A DNA stretch of 64,000 nt from Brienomyrus brachyistius (lineage: Eukaryota; Chordata; Actinopteri; Osteoglossiformes; Mormyridae): the NCBI RefSeq assembly GCF_023856365.1, contig NC_064540.1, positions 2,169,501 through 2,233,500 of the forward strand, read 5' to 3'. The translations under genes were made by a program, and so were the position numbers. Below, piece after piece: positions 1 to 18,022 of this stretch (the first letter of the stretch is position 1; each line of letters begins with the position of its first letter). The notes beneath the pieces were generated by a model. The model was not told where the DNA came from. It ran no database searches and saw nothing but the letters and a program-made list of their open reading frames with translations.

Positions 1-253
1 CTAAAATTGAGTAATTACAACAACAAATGACATATTACGCCATGTCATAATGTATTTAGCAACAAGTAAGGCAAAATGCAGGTGCAGTGTGTTAGAAATT
101 AGGTACACCCTTACTGCTACCATAGGAATTAAGAGGGTAAGTAGCAGCCAGGTGCTGCTAATGAAATGTACTTGATTAACTGATCATCAGCAAGTGTGAC
201 CATCTCTATAAAAGCAGAAGTTTTGGTCTGGCACATTCAGGTGTGTTAACACA

Positions 254-416
254 ATGGCAAGGAGGAAGGACATCAACAATGATCTTAGAGAAGCAATATT
301 TGCTCCCCTCCAGTCCTGGAAGGGCTTTAAGGCATTTTCCAAACAACATGAAGTCCATCATGGTATAGTGAGAAAGATTATACAATCTTCCCATGAGTGG
401 ATGTCCCAGCAAATTC
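254..416 (+). pseudogene. Tc1 transposase fragment, N-terminal part
   Basis: An ATG at 254 starts a peptide with Tc1 features: a MARRK start, a DLREAI helix and a FKAFSKQ-type helix of the paired-like DNA-binding domain. Homology ends at 416, exactly where an 8-bp sequence is duplicated at 1164-1171. Further codons downstream belong to an inserted element, not to transposase. Confidence 0.75.
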
Positions 417-1163
417 CGGGGATGGTAACAAGACACCCGCAACCCAGTAGGATAAGCGGTTTGGAAAATGGATGGATGGATGGATGGATGGATGGGTAAC
501 AAGTCACTCCTTGGTGAGTACAAAACAAGTCTTGCATCAAAACATTGCAAGTACAAGTCAAGTCTCAAGTCATTTGCCCTCAAGTCCAAGATGACTCCAA
601 GTCTTTCCATAATTTTTGTGGTTGAAGCACAAGTCATCAAATATATGACTCAAATCCAAGTCGAGTTGTGAGTAATGTAATTTGAGTCCCTACCTATGTC
701 AGTTAATTTTTTACCTTTAGTGATTAAAACTTACTGCAGCATAATCCACCACAGTCAAGTCAAGTCCTTCATAAGCAGAGATAGGTTGAAAAGAGGGTCT
801 CCATTTTCACAGTTTTTACATCCGTGTTTATGCAGAGAGTGATGCTTCTTTCCAACAAACTATCTCAGTAGACCTTGCATTCAGCCAATTGAAAATGCAG
901 ACAGCAAAGAATTACTATACACTGAAATTATAAAATTAACATTATGGTATCCAGAGGAGGACTGCAACCTCGTCTTCTAAAATCATAGGGTCCAGGTCAG
1001 GTCCAAGTCTCGAGTTTTTACCCTCAAGTCCAAGTCATCTGCCCTCAAATCCAAGTCGAGTCGAAGTTTTCCATCAGTTTTCCCAAGTTGAGTCACAAGT
1101 CATCAAATTTGTGACTTGAGTCCAAACAGAGTTGTGAGTCAGTGACTCGAGTCAGCAACTCTG
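417..1163. mobile_element. Insertion inside the Tc1 copy, probably a non-autonomous hAT-like element
   Basis: The host sequence GCAAATTC occurs at 409-416 and again at 1164-1171, and Tc1 similarity resumes directly after the second copy. An 8-bp duplication is what hAT transposases make. The 747-bp insert is rich in CAAGTC/GAGTC-type words on both strands and has no coding potential. Its outer ends match poorly as inverted repeats, so the family assignment is an inference from the duplication length and the repetitive interior. Confidence 0.6.
433..494 (+). repeat. Short retroposon-like tail with (GGAT)n end, nested in the insertion
   Basis: The 62-bp segment ends in a (GGAT)n run at about 470-494 and is preceded by a GGATAAGCGG word seen at the 3' ends of many fish LINE/SINE copies. 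GGTAACAAG flanks it at 424-432 and 495-503, which looks like a target-site duplication. This would be a third layer of insertion. Confidence 0.5.
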
Positions 1164-1171
1164 GCAAATTC

Positions 1172-1720
1172 ATCCCAAGATCGAACTGTGCGATGCTCAG
1201 AGAAACTGCAACAAAAACCAAGAGCTACAACTCAGACTCTACTGGCCTCAGTTAGCATTTTAAATGTTAAAGTTCATGACAGTACAATTGGAAAAAGACT
1301 GAAGAAGTATGGCTTGTTCGGAAGGTATCCCGGGAGAAAGCCCTTCTCACTAAAAAAAAACACGGCAGCATGGTTTAGATTTGCAAAGTTGCATCTGAAC
1401 AAAGCGCAAGACTTCTGGAACGATGTCCTTTGGACAGACGAGACCAAAGTGGAGATGTTTGAGCATAATGCACAGCTCCACGTTTGGTGAAAAGCAAACA
1501 AGCATATCAGCAGAAACACCTCATACCAACTATCAAGCACGGTGGTGGAGGGGTGATGATTTGAGCTTGTTTTGCAGCCACGGGACCTGAGCACTTTGCA
1601 GTCATTGAGTCGACCATGAACTCCTCTGTATACCAAAGCCTTGTAGAGTCAAATGTGAGGCCATCTGTCCGACAGCTAAAGCTTAGCTGAAACTGGGTCA
1701 TGCATCAGGACAATGGTTGC
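1172..1720 (+). pseudogene. Tc1 transposase fragment, central part
   Basis: Coding resemblance to Tc1 transposase continues after the insertion: KRLKKYGLFGR-like linker, then LHLNKAQDFWNDVLWTDETK with the first DDE aspartate. A TGA at about 1488 and further damage break the frame. The similarity ends near 1715 before the C-terminal third. Confidence 0.75.
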
Positions 1721-1725
1721 GTGTC

Positions 1726-3503
1726 ATTTTACACCTGAAGATTAGATTTAAATAGATTAGATTTTAGAACTTGGTAAGGACTTGGTGAATTCTTTATTAT
1801 GACCTGATACATAAAACCCATTGAAAAGAAAGGGGGTTTACTTTCGTTTTCACAAGACTCTATGGCACAGCGAACCCATTCAATCTATTATATAAAAATA
1901 CTATCTATGATACCTTGCATGTGTGCCATTTACCATCAGTCTGCACAGCTGCAGACAGACAGACAGTTGCAGTAGCTGACTATCAGTATGATTAATGCAC
2001 TGTTGACTGCAACGCAAACAGGACACACAGACACGCACATGTACATGCACATATGCATGAGTGCACGCGCATGCACATACATGCATATAAACACTTAGGA
2101 CTTCACATTAGGAGTGCATCCCATTAGTGAGCATTTCAAGCACGAAAAACATCTCAGACCAAGGGTCTTGCCGGACCTGCTGCGAATCGCAAAAAAAGGA
2201 GGGGGTTGTGCAAATTAGGGGCAGGGGGTCTGTACAATTAGCAACCCAGTGCAACAGACCTACAACTTAAAGCACAAGCCAGAGTGTCTCTGCTGTGAGG
2301 AAGAGATGTTCTTTAGTGATAAGACACTTTAATGCGAAGACTTTAGACACTCTAAAGCAAAGACCATGTTTAGCATTAAAAACATGAGTGTGACCAGCCG
2401 AATGTGAATCATAACTCTGTGTTTCTGACTCCTCTGTCTTACTCTTTGGTTGACATCGACTGCCATTTCCTCACTGAAAGTAAAAATGGCTGAACCTCTT
2501 CCGGCCCCAGAGCACAAGCCGCCTTTATCAGTGGGAGGATGTTAGAGATAACAGGTGCCGGTGGAGGACAGGGGCTCTGAGCCAGTGGCAGTCACACTGG
2601 GCTCTGCGGGTTAGGGGGTAGAAAGGTAGAGGGGAAAGAAAGAGAGACAGAGAAAAGGGATCAGCGAAGAAGTGAAAGAGGGGTATAGAGTCAGAAACGG
2701 AGAGAGACAGACAGAGAGAGAGAGAGATTGACGGGTGAAGAGGCAGACAGACAGAGGAGAGAAAGGAAAAGTACAGATGGGAGAGGCAGAGAGGAAGACA
2801 GAGTGACAGAGAGAGAGAGAGGAGAGGGGAAAGAGAGGAGGGGACAGATGAGAGGGGTGGGGGGAGAAAGACCGGATGGAGGAGAGAGAGAGAGAGAGGA
2901 GAAACAGAGAGGGAGAGAGAAAGCAGGAAACAGACAGACAGAATGGAAGAGAGGGGAAAGACGGAGAGAAGGGGAGACAGACAGAAAGGGGGAGAATTAC
3001 AGGAGGAAAGAAGGAGAGAGAAGGCAGAGGCAGAAAGGGAGAGAGACAGAGGCAGAAAGGAGGGGAGACGGTATTGAACAGAGAAGGGATCCAGATACCA
3101 TACTTCTGATGGCTGTCTCCATATTTCTATAGGATTACTGAATTTTGTTAGCAATTTTAAGCGCTTTTAAGATGTGATATCTGTATTATTGCTGGTAGAA
3201 CTGGTGGCTTCTAAGCTCGTGAGTCGAGGCAAGTACAGGAGGGCATGATGGAAGCTTGAGCGTGAGGGTCTGCCTCCTCAGAGAACAGCTTTGCTGTGTC
3301 ACCACTTGTCAGTCTGGCCCAGGGAATTTCCCTCCTTTTCCTCTGTCCCCCATCCGACCGCGCTGTCATTTTAGCATGCGCGGGCGGATCGGAAACCCGG
3401 ACGGCCTCGTGCATTTGTGCAGACATGCACAAACAAATAAACAAAGCCATTGCCTTGGCCGGTGCAGCAAAAGTTGCATATGAGGTGTCGGTGTTTTGCG
3501 CGC
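1726..3503. other. Non-coding flank with simple repeats
   Basis: I see no exon with splice support here. A CA/TGCA-rich patch lies at about 2020-2090. A purine-rich (GA) tract runs from about 2640 to 3075. The long open frames across the purine tract on both strands are composition artefacts (Arg/Glu on one strand, Ser/Leu on the other). Confidence 0.6.
2640..3075. repeat. GA-rich low-complexity tract
   Basis: Over 400 bp of almost pure purine on the plus strand, made of degenerate GAGA, GACAGA and GGGAGA units. It resembles an old expanded (GA)n microsatellite. Such tracts can form triplex DNA, but nothing here shows a function. Confidence 0.85.
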
Positions 3504-3570
3504 ATGGCGGTGCGCGCATGGCGGTGCGTGAAGCAGGCAGAGAAGGGCTCGGGGCGTTTCGACTTGTGTG
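3380..3570. promoter_or_regulatory. CpG-rich patch, possible upstream promoter region of the ZEB-like gene
   Basis: The stretch contains many CpG and GCGC words in otherwise AT-rich surroundings (for example near 3376-3395 and 3496-3530). No TATA box is evident. It lies about 7.7 kb upstream of the first confident ZEB exon, a normal distance for the long first intron of ZEB genes. The promoter role is inferred only from base composition and from the candidate exon inside it. Confidence 0.3.
3504..3567 (+). CDS. Candidate first coding exon of the ZEB-like gene (weak)
   Basis: An ATG at 3504 opens 21 codons plus one base and ends at a strong donor, GTGAGAG, at 3568. The phase is right: one base is carried over, and the exon at 11300 starts with two. 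The peptide begins MAVRAWRC and contains KQA. ZEB proteins begin with a short basic exon that also has RC and KQA, but the match is thin. The CpG-rich setting fits a first exon. The true first exon could lie elsewhere in 3.5-11 kb or left of the window. Confidence 0.2.
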
Positions 3571-6500
3571 AGAGTCGTTTACTTCTGCGGTTTTCAGTGC
3601 CACCGCCATAAAGGAAAAACGGGGTTGCGGGGCAAAGATCACAAAACAGAAAAACAGGCATTATTAGATCGTGCAAAACACGACAACCAAAACAAAACGA
3701 ATGACGCAAAACTGCAAACGAAAGCCTTACCATCCATCGCCTAGTGGACGACTGCTGTACCCCATCTGGAGAGGTATTCGCATAAGTTAATGGAGAGACG
3801 CGACAGACCTGGCAAAAAGCAAACGTGCACCGAGCTTTCGGGGTGTCGTGGCAGAAAGGCAAGGATATAGTGTACGTGTCGGCACACACACCGGGTTTCA
3901 GGCATACTTCTGAGACACCGTGAATCACAAGTATTACACTCTCACGCTGAGCCGGGCGACCGTGCGCAAATCTGCCACTTCGCTAAGAAGTCGTCTTTTC
4001 TGCATGTTAATCTCTGCATCTGCAAAATGGAGATTGTTTTCTGTAGGCTAAAATAGCCCAAATCTTGCTGTTGGGTAGAGAGCAAAAATAACTTCTGGAT
4101 AACACATGTAGTTACGGATCGAAAGAAATATTAAAATGATTATGTGTTCCACCGCAAACAAAGGAAAAAAAGATAAAAGAGATTTATGTATTTGTTCTAG
4201 GTGATGTATAGTTACATACCGATAAAAAAATTAATGTGCTTATTCAGATTAATAAACATAAATAACCATGTTTAATCTGTGTTTTTTTTTTGCTGAAATT
4301 TAGACCGAATTAAATACCTGCATAATTATGATTTATCTCCATGGGAAATGACTGTATTTGATTTTGATCGATTTAACTGCAAATTATACAAACAGGCTAA
4401 GCACATTGCTTGCAAGTCCAGTTGTGTTGGAGGCAGATTATATTTTTCGGCACGCATCTCTGCTGCTTATCGGAAGTCCTCGTTATATTCCCTGAAACCA
4501 CCAGATGATATCACTTCCATCTTGAAAGGCCTTTACATGTCTGTGACACGTGGCGATACCCTGAATCACCGCTGGCCAGGATTGTAAAAGTCCACTTCAT
4601 ACCACTCCTCAAAGCCTTTCCGATCCCGGGGTCCGATCCCGGGCTGTATGAACGCAGCCACAAGCCAAGTGTCACTACAGCGACCTGATGGGCCAGACAG
4701 TTAGTCTAGAGGTTCTGAACAGGATCTTCTTAATTCTGTACCAGTGTTTTCATATCTGCATTACTGATTAAATTAGCTTAGCCCTAGAGTTTCAGGTCTA
4801 AAGTGCAAGATCGATTTCTTAAATGTTAGGAACAACTCAGACCATACAGGGGATGTATAAACATTTATTCTTTACTGGTACCTTATTTAAAAAAGTGGGA
4901 AATAATTAGACAACACTTGAAACAATTAGGCAACAGATTAAAGCAATTAAACTACAACTGGAAAACAAAACCATTATGCTAATTACATTGAATTAATTGC
5001 TTGAAAGATTAAATATAAGTAAAATGTATATTATATACACAGTAGGCCTACATTATTAAAATATCTTTGGTAGCCATGGGCAGCTATGTTGTGTCATGAT
5101 AGTTATTTATAATCATTATTTTATTATTTATTAAATAAAAACTAAATTATAATTTGACTACTGTTTATCAATCTCCATCACAGTCTTTACCTGAGATTAT
5201 GCTTCAGTGCTGAAATTGGACACCTTGCCATGCTTGCAGACACAGTGAGGGGTAAATAGTTACCATGGACCTCTGTAACATACCAGGGAAGGCAAATCAA
5301 TTTTAAATCTGGGATTCCACTGGCAGACAATGTGGTCTGGCCAGGAACTCTCCACAGAGAGAGAGAGAGAGAGAGAGAGTCTTTTTACACTACAAAAATT
5401 CACAGTACTATGCATATTCAACTGTCCAGTGAGTGTGATTCATAAATCTAGCAAGAGTTCACCTGGGATATAATGAGGCAAAATTTATTAAAATATAGCA
5501 CTCGGATATTCTCACACTCTCCTTTGCTGTGAACTTTAGCGTGTTGCCAGCCTGGGGCTTTCCTGAGTGCACTTCCCCTTATTGGAGCACACAGTCCAGG
5601 GCCGTTTCAAGCACTGGCTAGGGCAGGGCCTGGGGCCTGCTAGCGCCCGTAGATGAGATCAAGTGGGAGGTGTCAGTGCTTAGATGTGGTAGGTCTGAGT
5701 CATTGCTAGAATGTCAGATAGCGGCTTCAAATAATACAGCTGATGCTTTATGTATTTTTGTCCACCGGACTTTTTAAATGCAAAACAGTCGTCAACAATC
5801 CTTCAGCTCCAAAGACAGACCCCCATATGCAATTGAGGCTCCCTCAGGGTCACCGCCGTTACAGGTAATTATCTAAGAAACACCCCCTCCTCTTTTGTAA
5901 CTCGCGCCTGTTTTGCTCTTGCTATGATCTGCGCGCAGATTCAGCCATAACTCAGCCTCACCTAGTTTTTCAGGTCATGTTTTTAAAAATATTGGGCCGG
6001 ATGTTTTATTATGAAATGTCATTACTGAATTTGTAGCAAAAAATATATATTCTAATCCATATATTGCTTCCTTCTCAGTTATATAGGTTTTTTTTTTATA
6101 TATTTGAGGATGTTCCGTCATTATTGCAAATATAATTCATATTTGAATTACGAACAAAATCATTTTTATCCGTGCACTTTATAATTTGATACTTACATTT
6201 TTTTTGTTTAGTTTTTTTGTCGTGAAATAAACCCATAGCCAAATAACATAACAAACATAAACGTATTCAAAGGTCTGCAAATTCAGGTTTAATAATGGAA
6301 AATAAAATCTTTTTTTTACTAGCCCTTTCATTCTTGAGCCTTGTAAATCTTTGCAGGCGACGTCGTTTTGCGCCCACACAGTCGCGCAGCTCCATGATGC
6401 GTTTTGGTTTTTATTGAATTTAGTTGTTTGCTGAGGAGCGTTGTCCTTGTTGTGCATGTGGTGAAACTGCTGAGTGGCCTTGTGGCTTTCTACTCCGCCG

Positions 6501-6782
6501 TGAATGATGAGAAACATCTTCTGCTGAGTGCCGAGGCTGCCGGTCTCTTCGATTTTTCGTTTTGTAATATTTCGTATTTTTTTTTAGCGGGGGGCTTCTT
6601 TTGGCATTTGCTTCTGTCGCTCCATCCACCAGCTACTAATATGGAACTTCTCTTCAGCTCGCCTACCGATCGCCATAACAGCACGTATGTGTCACACCAC
6701 AGACACCCCACCTCCATCTCTGGGCACTTCTGAAACTGCCCTTTTCAAACAAAGTTACTCAATTACTGACCACCCCCCCTCC

Positions 6783-6818
<36 letters not shown>

Positions 6819-9800
6819 TTCACTGACACAACCCGGTTTTTTTTGAGAGTTTGTATTTTTCGCACATTTCTGTAAGTATTTGCTAGATTTTTTATTTAAC
6901 GTTTGTTACTTTCTATCACATATTTTGGAAAGTACTCTAGCACTTGCTGTCCGAACGTGACACCTGTAGATGTGGCCCAGGGTCAGAGGAACCTTCATGT
7001 GATATAAAGGCTGATTGGACCCGTTAGCTGACGGGTTTTTTTTTATTTAAAAGGATGATACAACTGATTGATTCTAAAAAAAAAACCATGTGAGTTATCC
7101 TTCAAATTCGATTTAAATCAGTGGAGAAAATTCTAGAAGCCTGTGATGGAAAATAAAATTACTGCGTTTTAAAGTTTTAAGAGACAGAATCAAACGTGGA
7201 ATAAAAGGTGGTATTGGATCGGTCTTGATAATATATATTGCATATAAGATAAACTGTTTTAATCCTAACCTTTAGAAAATCTGTACAAAATCCATTTCGT
7301 GTTTAGAAATACAGATATTTTATTTGATAAAAAACATGGTTAGTACTTGATGTTCTTCGTGTGGTCTAAATGCATCTTTCACTGTTTTATTTTAATGTAT
7401 TTAGCAGTGTCGTACTAAGGCTAGCAGACAGGGTACGCATCTAACAACTGAGTGCAGCGTATTTATTTCGCACCTGTGTGTGATTGATAAGTATTCATAG
7501 TGAAATGTCCTCACAAGTACACAGTTTGTTTCTCCTCGGCTTCCACAAAGACCTGAATTCCATGTAATCGCAAAGTGTTCGCAAGCCTGCAGCATGTACT
7601 GCAGGGAGAACAGCCAAGTAAAACCATGGTCATTTAAAACAATCAAATAGCTGATTAATTCCTGGTTTAAATTAGCCGCTCCGCAAGACCACGGGAGCTC
7701 TGCATCTGTGCGATAAGGTTAACCCAACCTCCCCCCCCCCCGCGATGATGGCGGCAAAAATGCACCCCAGTGGCGGCGGGAGGTGTGCCGTAATCGCGAT
7801 ACAATAATGACACGTTAGCGTTAGTTATTTGTACCCTGGAGTTCATAGAACAGGGTCTGTTTGGCACCTGCTTTAGGAAAAGTGTGTCTCTCGTGCATCT
7901 GCCACACGTGACCTGAAGGAATACAAAAAAAGTTCGAATTTATAGACCTTGCAGAGAAACAGTGACTACACTAAAAATACTTTTAATAGTGGAATTGTTT
8001 TTCTGGGCGGAAGGTTACCCGAAAATGCTGAGCACAGGGGAGCATGCTTTCAGTTTTTTTTTCACACGAACGGATTCACTCGCGTTACGTTCCGTTTCCT
8101 TAAATTGCCTTAGATGTGCGTCACGAGGGGCGCGGTGTGCCGCGCGCCGCAGCTGCGCGCGCACGGAGGCTCCTTCGAAGCCTGGAGCCGGAGGACGAGC
8201 CGGTTTCCGCCAATGGTGCGAAGCATCCTGATGCTTCCAGCGAATTCACTGTCCCCCCCCCCGCCAAAAAAGCGGTCAGAGATTTACTAGCTCCATTCCA
8301 ATAAAAGACTTTCAAAAGAACATATTTCCAGTCTGGCTAAATAAATCAGCTCTCAGGGTAATTAATCCCATGCCTGGGTAATGCCGATTTTAATGACAAC
8401 ACATGCAAAGCGCTGTCACTCTACTCCACAAAGGCAGAATTAGAGTCAAATTTCCCGGTAATCCAGACCAGACCGGGCCCCGTTTGGACTGCGGGCTTAT
8501 GGGAAATGTCCTGCTAGCCCTCACAGCCGAACCCCGGGGGGGAGGAGGTCACTGTCTATTCGCGTACTCCCCCAGAATTACTGAAACAAACTCGGCCCCA
8601 CCAGCGTGAGTTTGCGGGTCCCTTATGAGCCTGGGGGGCGCCAGTTTATGGGCACATAAGATCGGTGCGCATCTGCCGGCGCTTCTCCTTTTCGCGCTAC
8701 AGTCATAAAAAAATAAAAGGTCGGACCGTTATTTGTGTTTGCTATCGTGCTCGAGTTAATACTGAAACCATCGATGGTGGGCATGGGGGTGGGAGCGGTA
8801 GGTGTGCTGCGGCGGGGTCAGGACTCATCTTAAAAGGACTCATTCGTCACGGCCTTCGGGGTCCACGGCCGATGGTCTGGATTCTCCTGCTCGTTGTTTT
8901 TCCATCACAAACCACATGTGGGAATTCGAAAGCCCCGGGATGACTTTTTAATGGGAGGCGGTGCTCCTTCGCGTTTGTGTGGACAGTTACTTAACTACAG
9001 GGTGGATTCAGGCTCACATGCAACCCCCCCCCCCCCCCCCCACCCAATACGCCCAAATTGATCCTGCAATTTTGGAAGCCAGCATAATGCCGTGACACTG
9101 GACTTTATATAGAAAAAGAAACAGCCTGATTGGTTATATAGTTATTTGGGTACTGATGGTAAAGGGACTAAACTGGAGACCTAGATTTCATCATTTGATC
9201 CTCAGGAATCTAGGTGTCTAATATCAGCCATTTCAGCCTAAGGTAGGTACATATTGACATTTTTTTGCAATCATCTTTGCAGTTTTGCATGTTAGAAAAA
9301 TTCACACATTTAAAACGGCTTTCTTGAATGATATAAGCTTTGGCTATTTTAGTAGTTATTGGAGTTGTATATCAATAATATTGAATAATATTTATGTGCT
9401 ATTGCATTTTAGTATGAATATAATTTATAATTTGTGTAAAAAAAGATCTACCTGTTCTAAGAATTCCTGCAGTTTTAGGTGCAAAATGCAGAATGAAGCA
9501 GGCGGAGAATACGGCAACATGAAAAAAAAATCATTTGAAACGTATTCTATTAGTCCCACACAACTCAGAAACCAAAATTATAATCCGCACCCTATAATCA
9601 GATAGTTACTGTTCATTAGTTATGTAGTTTTGCAATGTTGACTGCAAATGTTTAATGAAATTGAACAAATTATATTGCAACATATATAATGTGTTTTGAA
9701 TTGGAGATCAGTATCTTTAAGTGCTTTTCTAATCTGGATTTTTATTGCTGCCATTATTCTGGGGTTGTATCTCATAACGTTAAAATTCCTCGGCCATGGC

Positions 9801-11299
9801 AAACCGTGGATTATCCTCGGAAGCACTTCCTTAATCTCATCCTTCTCTCTCAGTTTCACTGATTAGGTACCATAAAGGAGCTTGGTTTGTTTATTGATTT
9901 TTAGTTTAGCTTTAATTTCAGTTGTAATTTGAGTGGCAAATCAGAGGATATGAGAGTCGCGTGGCAAATTAGAAGATTGCAATCCGCGTTTCTTCTTTTA
10001 CGGTCGGTGTTTATAATTACTACCACATGTTTAAGTTTAAAAGTTATAATCTTTTCAGTTGGATTTTTTTTTTTTGGGGGGGGGGGGGGGCTATTTACTA
10101 ACTCCCTCAGCTACGGGGGTCCGAGCGCGGAGAAGCAGCTCTCTAATCCGAAACATTTTCTGAGATCCCCGTTTCCTGCTTGTCACAGCTGGTTAACTGA
10201 AATTATCTTTTAAAATGAAGTCTAAACAGTTATAACATCAAACAGACCCGTCTGGCATGGGAGACCCGATGCCACACGTCAAAAAAAAACATGAAAACGT
10301 TCAGTCACACACTATTAACGCTATTTGCGGGAGGGTACCTGGGATTCCGAGTTCAAATGAAAAAGGGCCATCTTTGGTTCGTGTGACGTAGGAAGGTCAG
10401 CTGACTCTTAAGTCAGGTCAGGCGACCTTTACCTGGCTGCTGGAAACATTTGTCTGATCCCAGCTGCTACTAATTCTAACATTACAAAGAAAAACACCTA
10501 AACAAGAGCATACAGAAACTGGATAGAAAAAGCAAGACACTGACGAGAAGATTATTTTACATATTTAACATTTGACAAGTACCTTGTGAGGTTATCACAG
10601 GCCTATTGACCTTTAAGAAAAGTCTCCTTTTTCATTAACTGCAATTCTAGGACGTAAAACTTCTGTTTTATTTAGGACTGTTCATTTTTTACTTGATAAA
10701 TCCAGGCTAAATGAGATGCTGTCATTCTTCATGCATCATGAGGTCGTCTTCCCTCATGATTAAGGAAAATGTAATTGGATGCCCTGTTTGAAAACACAGC
10801 TGGAGGTTAGTGAGAAGGGAAATTATGATCTGCCTACTCACCAGTCACCCCTCACAGACCACCGCAGCATCTGAAGATATACACTATTTTTAAACCGTTT
10901 TCAAATTTAGCAACTGCAAACAAATAACACGCTTTCACATTTTCTGTTTCACGTGCGACGTCGGCTGATATATCATCAGAAATAATAGTGATACTGATAT
11001 TTTTACGACACAGACCCACACGGTACAGTAATTTTCAGAAGTCAGCCCGTAAGCATTTTAATTGCAGACAAATCAGATGAGATTTTCTGATTTTGCGGGT
11101 AGAGGCGGGGGGCTGGGTACGTTATTTGGTACAGTCATGGAGTGGTGGCATTTTAGCAGAAACTGGCGGGCTGCTTATTTTCCACATCATACTGTGATTC
11201 ATACTGTGATTTAAGACTGGCAGGACACATGCGGCCACCGAGGACCGTCTCACACTCTCTTGCGCTCTCTCTCTCTCTCTCTCTCTTTTTCCCTGCCAG
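3571..11299. other. Long gene-free stretch upstream of or within the first intron of the ZEB-like gene
   Basis: This is mostly AT-rich DNA with no exon I can support. It holds a (GA)n run at about 5354-5380, a (CA)n run at 6784-6816, poly-C runs at about 7729-7742 and 9024-9042, and a poly-G run near 10074-10091. Two CpG-rich patches stand out, at about 7720-7810 and 8110-8260. A long first intron rich in enhancers would be normal for a ZEB gene, but I can point to no specific element. Confidence 0.5.
8105..8265. promoter_or_regulatory. CpG-rich patch
   Basis: GCGCG, CGCGC and CpG words are concentrated here, in contrast with the AT-rich flanks. It may be a small CpG island or an alternative start region for the ZEB-like gene. 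No TATA, initiator or splice donor could be tied to it. Confidence 0.25.

Positions 11300-18022
<6,723 letters not shown>

Larger units (their letters stand above)
1..1725 (+). mobile_element. Decayed Tc1/mariner-family DNA transposon, interrupted and 3'-truncated
   Basis: The stretch from about 110 resembles the common fish Tc1-like element: a leader with a short TATA-like run, then an ATG at 254 opening a peptide beginning MARRKDINND, typical of a Tc1 transposase N terminus (the paired helix-turn-helix region). Coding resumes near 1172 and continues through VLWTDETK (about 1426-1450), which contains the first catalytic Asp of the DDE triad. A TGA follows at about 1488, where a Trp-Arg context is expected. 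Similarity stops near 1715 at a VMHQDN-like segment, so the third acidic residue and the 3' inverted repeat are absent. Positions 1-60 look like part of the 5' terminal inverted repeat, so the true left end lies outside the window. A 747-bp insertion splits the transposase. The copy is dead. Confidence 0.85.

Noticed and set aside
2528..3154. Long open frames on both strands over the GA-rich tract
   Set aside because: Ser/Leu- and Arg/Glu-only peptides produced by a purine repeat; no domain and no splice or start context.
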